Source: Cognatundibacterium rugosum
GTDB taxonomy: Bacteria > Pseudomonadota > Gammaproteobacteria > Burkholderiales > Burkholderiaceae_D
Length of the DNA: 64,000 bases
Direction: 5' to 3'
Assembly (NCBI RefSeq): GCF_014284365.1
Contig: NZ_JACOGG010000007.1
Location: 124,001 to 188,000, forward strand
This document shows positions 54,489 to 62,380 of the stretch, piece by piece (position 1 is the stretch's first letter; every line of letters starts with the position of its first letter). The position numbers and the translations under genes are program-made. Below the pieces are notes generated by a model. It had not been told where the DNA came from and did not search any database. It worked only from the letters and a program-made list of their open reading frames with translations.

Positions 54489-55394
54489 TCAGGACGTAAT
54501 CAATTGCCGTAACAGCGCATTCACTCTTTCGGGTTGCTCATGGATCACCCAATGCCCGCCCTCAGGTATGCGCACTATCTGCAAATCAGGCACAAAACGC
54601 TCTAAGCCAGTCAGCAAACTGGCCGGTAAAGCCTGATCGGCTTCACCCCAGATGATGCGTACCGGTGGCTGTACGCAAAAATCAGCGGGATTCAGTTCCA
54701 GACGCTGCGCACCGGTCGCCTGACTGGTCGGCGGATGCATGGGCGAAGCACGGTAATAATTGACCCCGCCATGCAGGCCGCGCTGCCAGCAAGCGTGATA
54801 CTTGCTGCGCGTATCCGCATCGAACCACACTGCGGGCGGCTGCCCCATGCCCTGAAAAAACCCTTCCATTAAAGCGAAATTGTCTTTTTCCAGCGCCTGC
54901 TCAGAGCCTGGCTGTCGTAACCAGTTCATATACGCGCTGGCTGCCTGTTGCACCGGGTCGCTCGCCAGCGCCTGCATAAACAGATAGGGATGCGGTGAGT
55001 TGATAATGACAAGCTTTTCCACCAGCCTGGGCAAAGCGATCGCCAGATTCCAGCATACCGCGCCACCCCAGTCATGGGCGACGATGATCGCTTGCTGATA
55101 ACCCAGCATCGTGATCAGCCCCTGTAAATCATCAACAATATGTCTGGCTTTGTAAGCAGCGGGATCAATGGGCATATCCGACAAATTAAAACCACGCAAA
55201 TCCGGCGCCACCGCAAAATAATCTGTGCCAAATTCTTCCAGCTGCGCGACCCACTCGTACCAGAATTCGGGAAAGCCATGCACAAACAAAATCAGCGGCC
55301 GGCCAAGCTCACCGGCACTCGCATAATGCAGGCGCGTGCCATTCGGCAGTTGCGTAAATTGTCCACTTTGTATCTGAACCTTTGCTGTACTCAT
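54489..55394 (-). CDS. Alpha/beta hydrolase, epoxide-hydrolase-like
   Basis: A 301-residue cytosolic hydrolase. The oxyanion motif is HGFPEFWYEW. The nucleophile is Asp108 in AHDWGGAVCW, the epoxide-hydrolase/dehalogenase class. A cap domain follows, then WGEADQALPASLL and PEGGHWVIHEQPERV with the catalytic His. The second cap Tyr of epoxide hydrolases cannot be fixed by eye, so fluoroacetate or haloalkane dehalogenase relatives are possible. It sits within an acyl-CoA operon, 59 bp after an SDR gene. Confidence 0.83.
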   Translation of the reverse strand: MSTAKVQIQSGQFTQLPNGTRLHYASAGELGRPLILFVHGFPEFWYEWVAQLEEFGTDYFAVAPDLRGFNLSDMPIDPAAYKARHIVDDLQGLITMLGYQQAIIVAHDWGGAVCWNLAIALPRLVEKLVIINSPHPYLFMQALASDPVQQAASAYMNWLRQPGSEQALEKDNFALMEGFFQGMGQPPAVWFDADTRSKYHACWQRGLHGGVNYYRASPMHPPTSQATGAQRLELNPADFCVQPPVRIIWGEADQALPASLLTGLERFVPDLQIVRIPEGGHWVIHEQPERVNALLRQLITS

Positions 55395-55453
55395 GCTAAG
55401 CTCCTGTACCTTGAATAAGAGGATATAAGAGGATGAAGCGAGCCGGACGCGGC

Positions 55454-56353
55454 TCAGGATTTCAGTTTTTCGCGCAACATCTCGCGTATGTGCGGCGTTG
55501 CTTTATAGGGATCGCCGGGATTACGCTGCTGCACGACGTCTTCCATTCTGTCCTGCACATTCGCCAGGGCTGCAGGATGCGAATAGATGTAAAACTGTGC
55601 TTCGGCGATCGCCTTAAAGGTATTTTCAGCCACTTCCTGTGCCGTTACCTTGCCAGAGCTGACTGCTTTATCAGACATCACCTGTGCCACACGCTGACTG
55701 ACGGTCGGTGCACTGCCAGCCACATCGTCGGGCCGGTTACGATGCGATTGCGCGATACCAGTTGGCACAAAATAAGGACAAAGCACCGACGCACCTATCG
55801 GTGCATCGACCAGTTGCAAATCCTGATACAGCGACTCAGACAACGACACCACAGCATGCTTGGACACGTTATACACACCCATGGTCGGCGCGTTGAGCAA
55901 GCCCGCCATCGATGCGGTATTGACGATGTGTCCTTCATAATCAGCATCCTGACGTGCACATGCCAGCATCAGCGGCGTGAAAATCCTCACGCCGTGTATC
56001 ACGCCCCAGAGATTCACACCTAGCACCCATTCCCAGTCGGCCTGGGTATTTTCCCAGATCAGACCGCCGGAACCGACACCTGCGTTATTAAATACCAGAT
56101 GGACGGCGCCAAAGCGCGCCATCGCCGCATCAGCCAGTGCCTGTACCTGATCCGCATGACGTACATCGCAGGTCTGCGCCAGCACCTGCACGCCCTGTGC
56201 GCTGAGTTCAGCACTCAGCGCATCAAGCACTTCTTTTTGTACATCGGCCAGTACCAGCTTCATGCCCAACCGCGCGCCTATCAGTGCAAATTCACGTCCA
56301 AAGCCACTTGCAGCGCCGGTAATCACCGCTACCCGATTGGTAAAAGTCTTCAT
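55454..56353 (-). CDS. Short-chain dehydrogenase/reductase
   Basis: A 299-residue classical SDR. The nucleotide motif is ITGAASGFGR (residues 11-20), NNAG is at 89-92, and the catalytic triad is Ser148, Tyr161 and Lys165 (YNVSKHAV). ADVQ after the second strand suggests NAD preference. A C-terminal extension of about 40 residues (REMLREKLKS end) is longer than usual. GGAGACAAG precedes the ATG. It lies between a curA-type reductase and the hydrolase gene. Substrate unknown; a 3-hydroxyacyl-CoA or alcohol is possible. Confidence 0.88.
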   Translation of the reverse strand: MKTFTNRVAVITGAASGFGREFALIGARLGMKLVLADVQKEVLDALSAELSAQGVQVLAQTCDVRHADQVQALADAAMARFGAVHLVFNNAGVGSGGLIWENTQADWEWVLGVNLWGVIHGVRIFTPLMLACARQDADYEGHIVNTASMAGLLNAPTMGVYNVSKHAVVSLSESLYQDLQLVDAPIGASVLCPYFVPTGIAQSHRNRPDDVAGSAPTVSQRVAQVMSDKAVSSGKVTAQEVAENTFKAIAEAQFYIYSHPAALANVQDRMEDVVQQRNPGDPYKATPHIREMLREKLKS

Positions 56354-56410
56354 CTTGTCTCCTGTTTATTTTGTCATTGATGATGAAATGCTCAGGCTGG
56401 GCAGCTGGAC

Positions 56411-57406
56411 TTAGATCAGCCTGACCAGTTGTTTGCCAAAATTACGGCCTTTCAACAAACCAATCAGTGCCTCTGGCGCCTGCGCCAGTCCTTGTGCGAC
56501 AGACTCACGGAACTTGAGCTGGCCGCTGGCAACCTGTGCGCCCAGTTCCTGCAAGCCCTGTGGCCACAAATCCATATGTTCAGACACAATAAAGCCGCGC
56601 ATAGTCAGACGCATCGTCAGGAACACGCGTGAATTTTGTATCGGTACAGCTTCGCCGTTATAACCAGCGATCATGCCGCACAGGGCGATACGGCCGAATG
56701 GATTCATGCGCGTCAGCGTCGCATCAAATACGGCGCCGCCTACATTTTCAAACAAGGCATCGACGCCATCCGGTGTGGCAGCTGTCAATGCCGCTTGCCA
56801 ATCATCTGCTTTGTAATCAATACAGGCATCAAAGCCCAGTTCATTCACCACATACGCACATTTTTCCTGGCCGCCGGCGATACCCACCACACGGCAGCCA
56901 CGCTGCCGTGCAAGTTGACCGACGACGCTGCCCACCGCACCACTGGCAGCAGAAACGACTACCGTTTCACCTGCTTTGGGCTGCATGATCTGGCTCAGGC
57001 CATACCAAGCCGTCAGGCCCGGCATGCCCACCGCACCCAGATAGGCAGACAAAGGGATGTGCGTCGTATCGAGCTTACGTAACAGGCTGCCATCCGATAC
57101 GGCCATTTCTGTCCAGCCGCTCATACTGATGACCTGATCACCCACTGCAAAACGCGGATTTTTTGTGGCGACGATTTCGCCGACGGTACCGCCTATCATG
57201 GTGGCATTCAAAGGCTGCGGCTCGGCATAGCTTTTACTGTCCTGCATACGGCCACGCATATACGGGTCGAGCGACAGATAGTGATTGCGGATCAGGACTT
57301 CACCATCCTGAATCTCTGGTACTGGCAGCGTCTCAAGCCGGAAATTATCCGGGCTGATTTCGCCCTGCGGACGGGAAGCTAAAACAATGCGTTGGTAGGT
57401 GTTCAT
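56411..57406 (-). CDS. NADP-dependent MDR oxidoreductase, CurA-like
   Basis: A 331-residue zinc-free medium-chain reductase. It begins MNTYQRIVLASRPQGEISPDNF, and has YLSLDPYMRGRM, VSAASGAVGSVVGQLARQRGC for NADPH, and FENVGGAVFDATLTRMNPFGRIALCGMI. These match CurA/alkenal reductases that reduce alpha,beta-unsaturated ketones or aldehydes. AAGGAAT precedes the ATG at 57406; a 25-residue upstream extension is rejected. It is part of the leftward acyl-CoA cluster, where it may clear enals or enones. Confidence 0.9.
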   Translation of the reverse strand: MNTYQRIVLASRPQGEISPDNFRLETLPVPEIQDGEVLIRNHYLSLDPYMRGRMQDSKSYAEPQPLNATMIGGTVGEIVATKNPRFAVGDQVISMSGWTEMAVSDGSLLRKLDTTHIPLSAYLGAVGMPGLTAWYGLSQIMQPKAGETVVVSAASGAVGSVVGQLARQRGCRVVGIAGGQEKCAYVVNELGFDACIDYKADDWQAALTAATPDGVDALFENVGGAVFDATLTRMNPFGRIALCGMIAGYNGEAVPIQNSRVFLTMRLTMRGFIVSEHMDLWPQGLQELGAQVASGQLKFRESVAQGLAQAPEALIGLLKGRNFGKQLVRLI

Positions 57407-57508
57407 GTCGGTATTCCTTTCGTTCAGGATGGAAGCGTGTCGCTTCCGGGTCGATACGTCCGGCCGGATACGGGTCTCCATCCCGGATTAATACAAATTC
57501 GCTGCGGC

Positions 57509-58003
57509 TTAATCGCTGCCACACAGCTTTTTCATGTTTTCTCCGGACTTCAGACGGCGCAGATATTTGAATGTGCCCATCGCCTTCGCAATCAGGCGCT
57601 CACCATGCCAAATTTCAGCTTCACAAAAGCACATGGTGGTGGATTGATGAAAAGCCTTGCCGCGTGCCTCAATACGGCCACCCGCAACGCCGCCAGGTTG
57701 CAGAAAGCTGGTTTTCATCTCTACCGTCACCACTCCCTTCAGATCTTCATGCAGTGAGCGTCCTGCCATCGCCATGACCACATCCAGCATGGTCATCAGT
57801 ACGCCACCATGGGTGATCATCCAGCTATTCATATGGCGGGTTTCCAGATCAAGTGCAATGCTGGCCTGCCCGTTCGCCATCTGCAAAAACTCTACACCCA
57901 GATCATGCAGAAAGGGATTGAGTTCAGCAGTCGGTTGTACAAGCTCAGCGCCCGGCTTAGGCGTAGCTGACGCGGCAGCGTCGGAAATGGATAATTCTTT
58001 CAT
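57509..58003 (-). CDS. PaaI family hot-dog thioesterase
   Basis: A 164-residue hot-dog protein. MNSWMITHGGVLMTMLDVVM is the PaaI/YbgC-type active-site helix, followed by VTVEMKTSFLQPGGVAGGRIEARGK. It would hydrolyse acyl-CoA esters in the cytosol and spare CoA. The first 25 residues are Ala/Pro-rich and may be dispensable. It lies between the SDR at 58101 and the curA-like gene. Chain-length preference cannot be read from sequence. Confidence 0.9.
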   Translation of the reverse strand: MKELSISDAAASATPKPGAELVQPTAELNPFLHDLGVEFLQMANGQASIALDLETRHMNSWMITHGGVLMTMLDVVMAMAGRSLHEDLKGVVTVEMKTSFLQPGGVAGGRIEARGKAFHQSTTMCFCEAEIWHGERLIAKAMGTFKYLRRLKSGENMKKLCGSD

Positions 58004-58100
58004 GGATTCATCAATAAACAGACTGGCTGCCGCAGCAGCCTCAGTCTTAAAAAACTCGGAAACAATGTGAAAACAAGTCCATGACTATACAGAACCTGTC

Positions 58101-58892
58101 TCAAGCCACTGCAGATACGCCACCATCCACAGCCACGGTCTGACCAGTAATGTGCTTGCCTGCATCGGAGGCGAATAATACCGTGATTCCCTTTAAGTCT
58201 TCGTCGTCACCGATGCGCTGCAAAGGTGCCATGCGCGACAAGTTCTTTTCCCCCAGATGTTCGAGTATGCCTTTCGTCATTTTGGACGGGAAGAAACCAG
58301 GTGCGATCGCGTTGACCGTAACACCGTATTGTCCCCATTCGCCGGCGAGCGTGCGGGTAAAATTAATCACTGCTGCTTTCGAGGTGTTGTATGCGATCGT
58401 CTGCATCGTGCCGGGCGCATTTCCAGCCAAGCCTGCGATGGAGGCGACATTGATGATGCGGCCAGTCTGACGCGGTATCATGCTGCGTTTGCCGATGATC
58501 TGGGACAGCAGAAAGATACTACGCACATTCAGATCCATCACCTTATCCCAGGCTTCCAGCGGATAATCCTGCGCCGGCGCACCCCAGGTCGCACCGGCAT
58601 TGTTGACCAGAATGTCGATCTGTCCGGCCTGCGCCAAGGCCTGTTCCGCCAGTTGCAGCACAGCGGCTTCCTGCGCCAGATCGGCAGCAATCGCACTGGC
58701 TGCAATGCCACGCGCGCGCAGATGCGCAACGGCCTGATCCAGTTCATCCTGCTTACGGGCCGACAATATCACGCGGGCACCCTGTTCACCCAATGCTTCA
58801 GCCATTTGCAATCCCAGTCCGCGTGAGCCGCCAGTGACCAGTGCTGTTTTTCCCTGCAAATTCATCAATTGTTGTACGCTGCGTGCCGTCAT
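58101..58892 (-). CDS. SDR family oxidoreductase, FabG-like
   Basis: A 263-residue classical SDR. Motifs are VTGGSRGLG (19-27), VNNAG, and catalytic Ser151, Tyr168 and Lys172 (YNTSKAAV). NVASIAGLAGN and the C-terminal TGQTVAVDGGVSAVA are typical of FabG/3-hydroxyacyl reductases. GGAGATGCA lies before the ATG. It is 116 bp after the large acyl-CoA dehydrogenase gene, which fits a role in 3-hydroxyacyl-CoA oxidation or similar. Cofactor and substrate are inferred. Confidence 0.9.
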   Translation of the reverse strand: MTARSVQQLMNLQGKTALVTGGSRGLGLQMAEALGEQGARVILSARKQDELDQAVAHLRARGIAASAIAADLAQEAAVLQLAEQALAQAGQIDILVNNAGATWGAPAQDYPLEAWDKVMDLNVRSIFLLSQIIGKRSMIPRQTGRIINVASIAGLAGNAPGTMQTIAYNTSKAAVINFTRTLAGEWGQYGVTVNAIAPGFFPSKMTKGILEHLGEKNLSRMAPLQRIGDDEDLKGITVLFASDAGKHITGQTVAVDGGVSAVA

Positions 58893-59008
58893 TGCATCTC
58901 CGTTATGTTAAGTTCAAGGCAGCAGCCAGCGCTATTCAGCGCCAGCCTGCCGTGCCCGAATCTGAAAATTGATTTATGTGTGAGTCACTTATGCAAACAG
59001 GTCTGGTC

Positions 59009-60826
59009 TCAGAACCAGCTGTCCTGCATATCGAGACTGGTGCGGTCCAGTTGCGCCAGGATGTCCAGTTGTGGATGAACTTTGGGTAATTCCCAGTGAA
59101 AGAAATAGCGACAGGCCTGCAATTTACCAGCGTAAAAATCGGCGTCATGGGCGAGCTTTTGTTGAAGCGCACATAAAGCCTGCTCCAGCCAGATCCAGGA
59201 AACCACCGCATGTCCAAATACCTCCAGATACAAAGAGGCATTCGCCAGCGTCAGATTTTTATCGGACTGGGCATGCAGTTGCTGCGTCACCTGTGCCAGC
59301 CTTTGCAACACTCTGGCCAGCGACTTACCATAAGCGATTAAAGGTTCAGTATTGGCTGCCATCAACAGGGTTTTATGCATCAGTTCGCCCAGTGCTTCCA
59401 GTGCCGCGCCATTTTGCATGATGACCTTGCGCCCCAATAAATCCAGCCCCTGTATGCCATGGGTGCCTTCATGGATGGGATTGAGCCGGTTATCGCGGTA
59501 AAACTGTTCAACATGGTATTCACGCGTATAGCCGTAACCACCGTGTACCTGTATCGCCAGATTATTCGCCTCCAGGCACCACTGTGATGGCCAGGATTTC
59601 GCAATCGGCGTCAGGATATCGAGCAGCAGACTGGCATGCGTACGTGACGCAGCATCGGGCGCGGTGCGCTCTTCGTCGACCAGTCTGGCGCAATACAGAT
59701 TCAGCGCCAGGCCACCTTCAACATAACTTTTCTGTGCCAGCAGCATGCGCTTCACATCGGTATGTTCAATGATGGGAATTTGTTTACTGGAAGGATCTTT
59801 GTCCAGTGGCGCCCTGCCCTGAGGGCGCTGACGCGCATACTCCAGTGCATGCAGATAGCCGGTATAACCCAGCATCACTGCACCCAGCCCGACACCGATA
59901 CGTGCCTCGTTCATCATGTGGAACATATTAGCCAGGCCCTGATGCAGATTGCCAACCAGATAGCCAATTGCACCTGCCTGCGCCTGCGGTTGGAATTTAC
60001 CTTCACCGAAATTCAGCAGGCAGTTGGTGGTGCCGCGGTAACCCATTTTATGATTGAGGCCAGCCAGTACCACATCATTTCGTTCACCCAGGCTGCCATC
60101 GTCCTGCACCAGAAATTTAGGCACGATAAACAGCGAGATCCCTTTCACGCCAGGTATCAGCTTACCGTGCTGGTCGGGCACTTTTGCCAGCACCAGATGA
60201 ATGATATTGTCGGCCAGCTCGTGCTCGCCGCCGGAAATCCACATCTTATTGCCACTCAGGCGGTACGTACCATCCTCCTGCGGGATAGCCTTGCACGTGA
60301 TATCCGACAGACTGGAGCCCGCCTGCGGCTCGGACAGGCACATGGTGCCAAAAAAACGGCCTTCCAGCATGGGTTTGACGTAGCGCTCTATTTGCTCAGG
60401 TGTACCGCAACGCAGCAAGGTATTGGCATTACCTATGGTCAGAAACGGATAGGCGGCGGTTCCCACATTGGCCGCTTTAAAATAGGCAAATCCCGCCTTT
60501 TCAACGACGCAGGGTAACTGCATCCCGCCATATTCATAATCCTGGCCTGCAGCAAACAAACCTGCATGACGGAAAGCCTGCAGCGCTTGTCCAACCTCTG
60601 GAATCATGCTTACCGAACTACCGTCAAACACCGGTTCATTCTCGTCCGCTTTCTTATTATGCGTCGCGAATAAATCACTGGCGATCTGCTCACAGGTATC
60701 GAGTGCGGCACTGAAGGTTTCCCGGCTGTGATCCGCATATCGCGGGCGCTCTTGCAGCTGTTCTACCTGCAGCCACTCAAACAATAAGAAATCCAGATCA
60801 CGGCGGGATACAAGTTTAGATTGCAT
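59009..60826 (-). CDS. Acyl-CoA dehydrogenase, large DmdC/FadE5-like type
   Basis: A 605-residue FAD enzyme with an N-terminal extension and a C-terminal domain not found in the 380-residue type. The flavin segment is CLSEPQAGSSLSDI, substrate-side YGYTREYHVEQFYRDNRLNPIHEGT holds the catalytic Glu453, and the C-terminal helix bundle runs from about 470. Related enzymes are DmdC, acting on methylmercaptopropionyl-CoA, and mycobacterial FadE5, acting on fatty acyl-CoA. It follows the thiolase by 35 bp and so is in the same operon. Broad fatty acyl-CoA use is most likely. Confidence 0.93.
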   Translation of the reverse strand: MQSKLVSRRDLDFLLFEWLQVEQLQERPRYADHSRETFSAALDTCEQIASDLFATHNKKADENEPVFDGSSVSMIPEVGQALQAFRHAGLFAAGQDYEYGGMQLPCVVEKAGFAYFKAANVGTAAYPFLTIGNANTLLRCGTPEQIERYVKPMLEGRFFGTMCLSEPQAGSSLSDITCKAIPQEDGTYRLSGNKMWISGGEHELADNIIHLVLAKVPDQHGKLIPGVKGISLFIVPKFLVQDDGSLGERNDVVLAGLNHKMGYRGTTNCLLNFGEGKFQPQAQAGAIGYLVGNLHQGLANMFHMMNEARIGVGLGAVMLGYTGYLHALEYARQRPQGRAPLDKDPSSKQIPIIEHTDVKRMLLAQKSYVEGGLALNLYCARLVDEERTAPDAASRTHASLLLDILTPIAKSWPSQWCLEANNLAIQVHGGYGYTREYHVEQFYRDNRLNPIHEGTHGIQGLDLLGRKVIMQNGAALEALGELMHKTLLMAANTEPLIAYGKSLARVLQRLAQVTQQLHAQSDKNLTLANASLYLEVFGHAVVSWIWLEQALCALQQKLAHDADFYAGKLQACRYFFHWELPKVHPQLDILAQLDRTSLDMQDSWF

Positions 60827-60861
60827 AAGTCACTCACTAGAAATCAACACGCCATTCAAGA

Positions 60862-62040
60862 TCAGACAACTTCAAACAAGCCTGCCGCCCCTTGGCCACC
60901 GCCTATGCACATGGTCACTACCACGTATTTCACGCCACGGCGCTTGCCTTCTATCAGCGCATGACCCGTCAGACGTGCACCCGATACGCCATACGGATGG
61001 CCGACTGCGATCGAACCGCCATTCACGTTCAGCCTGTCCATAGGAATACCCAGTTTGTCAGCGCAATACAAAACCTGGACGGCGAAGGCCTCGTTCAATT
61101 CCCACAGACCGATATCTTCTACGCGCAAACCTGCTTTCTTCAAGAGCTTAGGGATCGCAAATACCGGGCCTATGCCCATTTCATCGGGTTCGCAACCCGC
61201 CACCGAAAAACCTCTGAAAATACCCAGTGGTTGCAAGCCTTTAGCTTCAGCCACTTCCGAGCGCATCACTATCGCGACTGAAGCACCATCCGAGAACTGA
61301 CTCGCATTGCCCGCTGTGATCACACCACCGGGTAAGGCGGTACGGATTTTTGATACGCCTTCGAGTGTGGTATCTGCCCGGATTCCTTCGTCGGTAGCAA
61401 TGGTGACTTCACGTGTCAGCAACATGCCGGATGCCTTATCCGCCACGCCCATGGTGGTGGTCATAGGGACAATTTCAGCATCAAACAAGCCAGCCGCCTG
61501 CGCCGCTGCGGCACGCAGCTGACTTTGCACGCCATATTCATCCTGACGTTCGCGCGAAATCTGATAACGTTTGGCGACCATTTCAGCGGTCTGCAGCATA
61601 GGCCAGTACACTTCCGGTTTATGCGCCTTAAGCCAGGGCTCAGCAATCATGTGCTTATTCGCTTCGTTTTGCACACAGGAAATAGACTCCACGCCGCCTG
61701 CCGCAAAAATATCGCCTTCACCAGCGATAATGCGTTGCGCCGCCATGGCTATCGTTTGTAAGCCCGAAGAACAGAAACGGTTAATCGTGACACCGGCAGT
61801 CGTGACCGGACAACCAGCACGCAGCGAAATCTGGCGCGCGACATTACTGCCAGTTGCGCCTTCCGGTGTGGCGCACCCCATCATGACATCTTCAACCTCT
61901 GCCGCCTCAATTCCGGCGCGTTGGATAGCGGCCTGCAACACATGACCACCCATGGTCGCACCATGGGTCATATTGAACGCGCCTTTCCAGGACTTAGCTA
62001 AACCGGTACGGGCGGTAGAAACGATGACTGCGTCTGACAT
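60862..62040 (-). CDS. Acetyl-CoA C-acyltransferase (thiolase)
   Basis: A 392-residue thiolase. The nucleophile Cys90 is in [10 protein letters not shown], the His motif is [16 protein letters not shown], and the second Cys is in [14 protein letters not shown]. It would cleave 3-ketoacyl-CoA with CoA in beta-oxidation. The ATG at 62040 has GGAGACCTCCT directly before it; ten extra residues upstream are rejected. It is first of the leftward operon, and the candidate operator site C is about 115 bp upstream. Chain length unknown; FadA-type or PhaA-type cannot be told by eye. Confidence 0.92.
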   Translation of the reverse strand: MSDAVIVSTARTGLAKSWKGAFNMTHGATMGGHVLQAAIQRAGIEAAEVEDVMMGCATPEGATGSNVARQISLRAGCPVTTAGVTINRFCSSGLQTIAMAAQRIIAGEGDIFAAGGVESISCVQNEANKHMIAEPWLKAHKPEVYWPMLQTAEMVAKRYQISRERQDEYGVQSQLRAAAAQAAGLFDAEIVPMTTTMGVADKASGMLLTREVTIATDEGIRADTTLEGVSKIRTALPGGVITAGNASQFSDGASVAIVMRSEVAEAKGLQPLGIFRGFSVAGCEPDEMGIGPVFAIPKLLKKAGLRVEDIGLWELNEAFAVQVLYCADKLGIPMDRLNVNGGSIAVGHPYGVSGARLTGHALIEGKRRGVKYVVVTMCIGGGQGAAGLFEVV

Positions 62041-62380
62041 AGGAGGTCTCCTGTTATTGGTATGGTTCAAACGGTATTTCTAATAGCAAGTCTGACACGA
62101 TTCAGGCTGACTTGCTTCAAAATAAATCAAACAATGCACAGCAGAATAGCATATTTAAGCACGACCGTTCGATAATTAGAAATTTCTCTTCAGCGTGTCT
62201 TTTTTTAACAAAAAAACCGACATAATTGCCTTTATGTAAGTTTCTGTAAGTTTCAAGAAAGCATGCCGTAAGGTTTCCCTCGCACACTCAGGCTGTGCAA
62301 AAAAGATCAGGCTGGCCATCGCTCTTAGTCCAGCAGATTGCATTGCCCAACTACTTTAATACATAAAACAGGAGACAAGC
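62041..62380. other. 340-bp divergent promoter region between the thiolase operon and the MFS gene
   Basis: It is AT-rich. It holds operator candidate C (62154-62179), a perfect 10-bp tandem repeat TGTAAGTTTC (62235-62254) and the MFS ribosome binding site CAGGAGACAAGC. No gene seen. Confidence 0.6.
62154..62179 (+). promoter_or_regulatory. Candidate operator, site C of the AGCACGAYCGT set
   Basis: AGCACGACCGT (62158-62168) is followed by TCGATAATT. The extended AGCACGACCGTTCG differs from the reverse strand of site B at one base. It lies about 115 bp upstream of the thiolase start and 200 bp from the MFS start, in their shared promoter region. Confidence 0.5.

Noticed and set aside
59761-60517. 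251-residue forward frame opposite the large acyl-CoA dehydrogenase
   Set aside because: Antisense shadow of a clearly coding gene with all dehydrogenase motifs.
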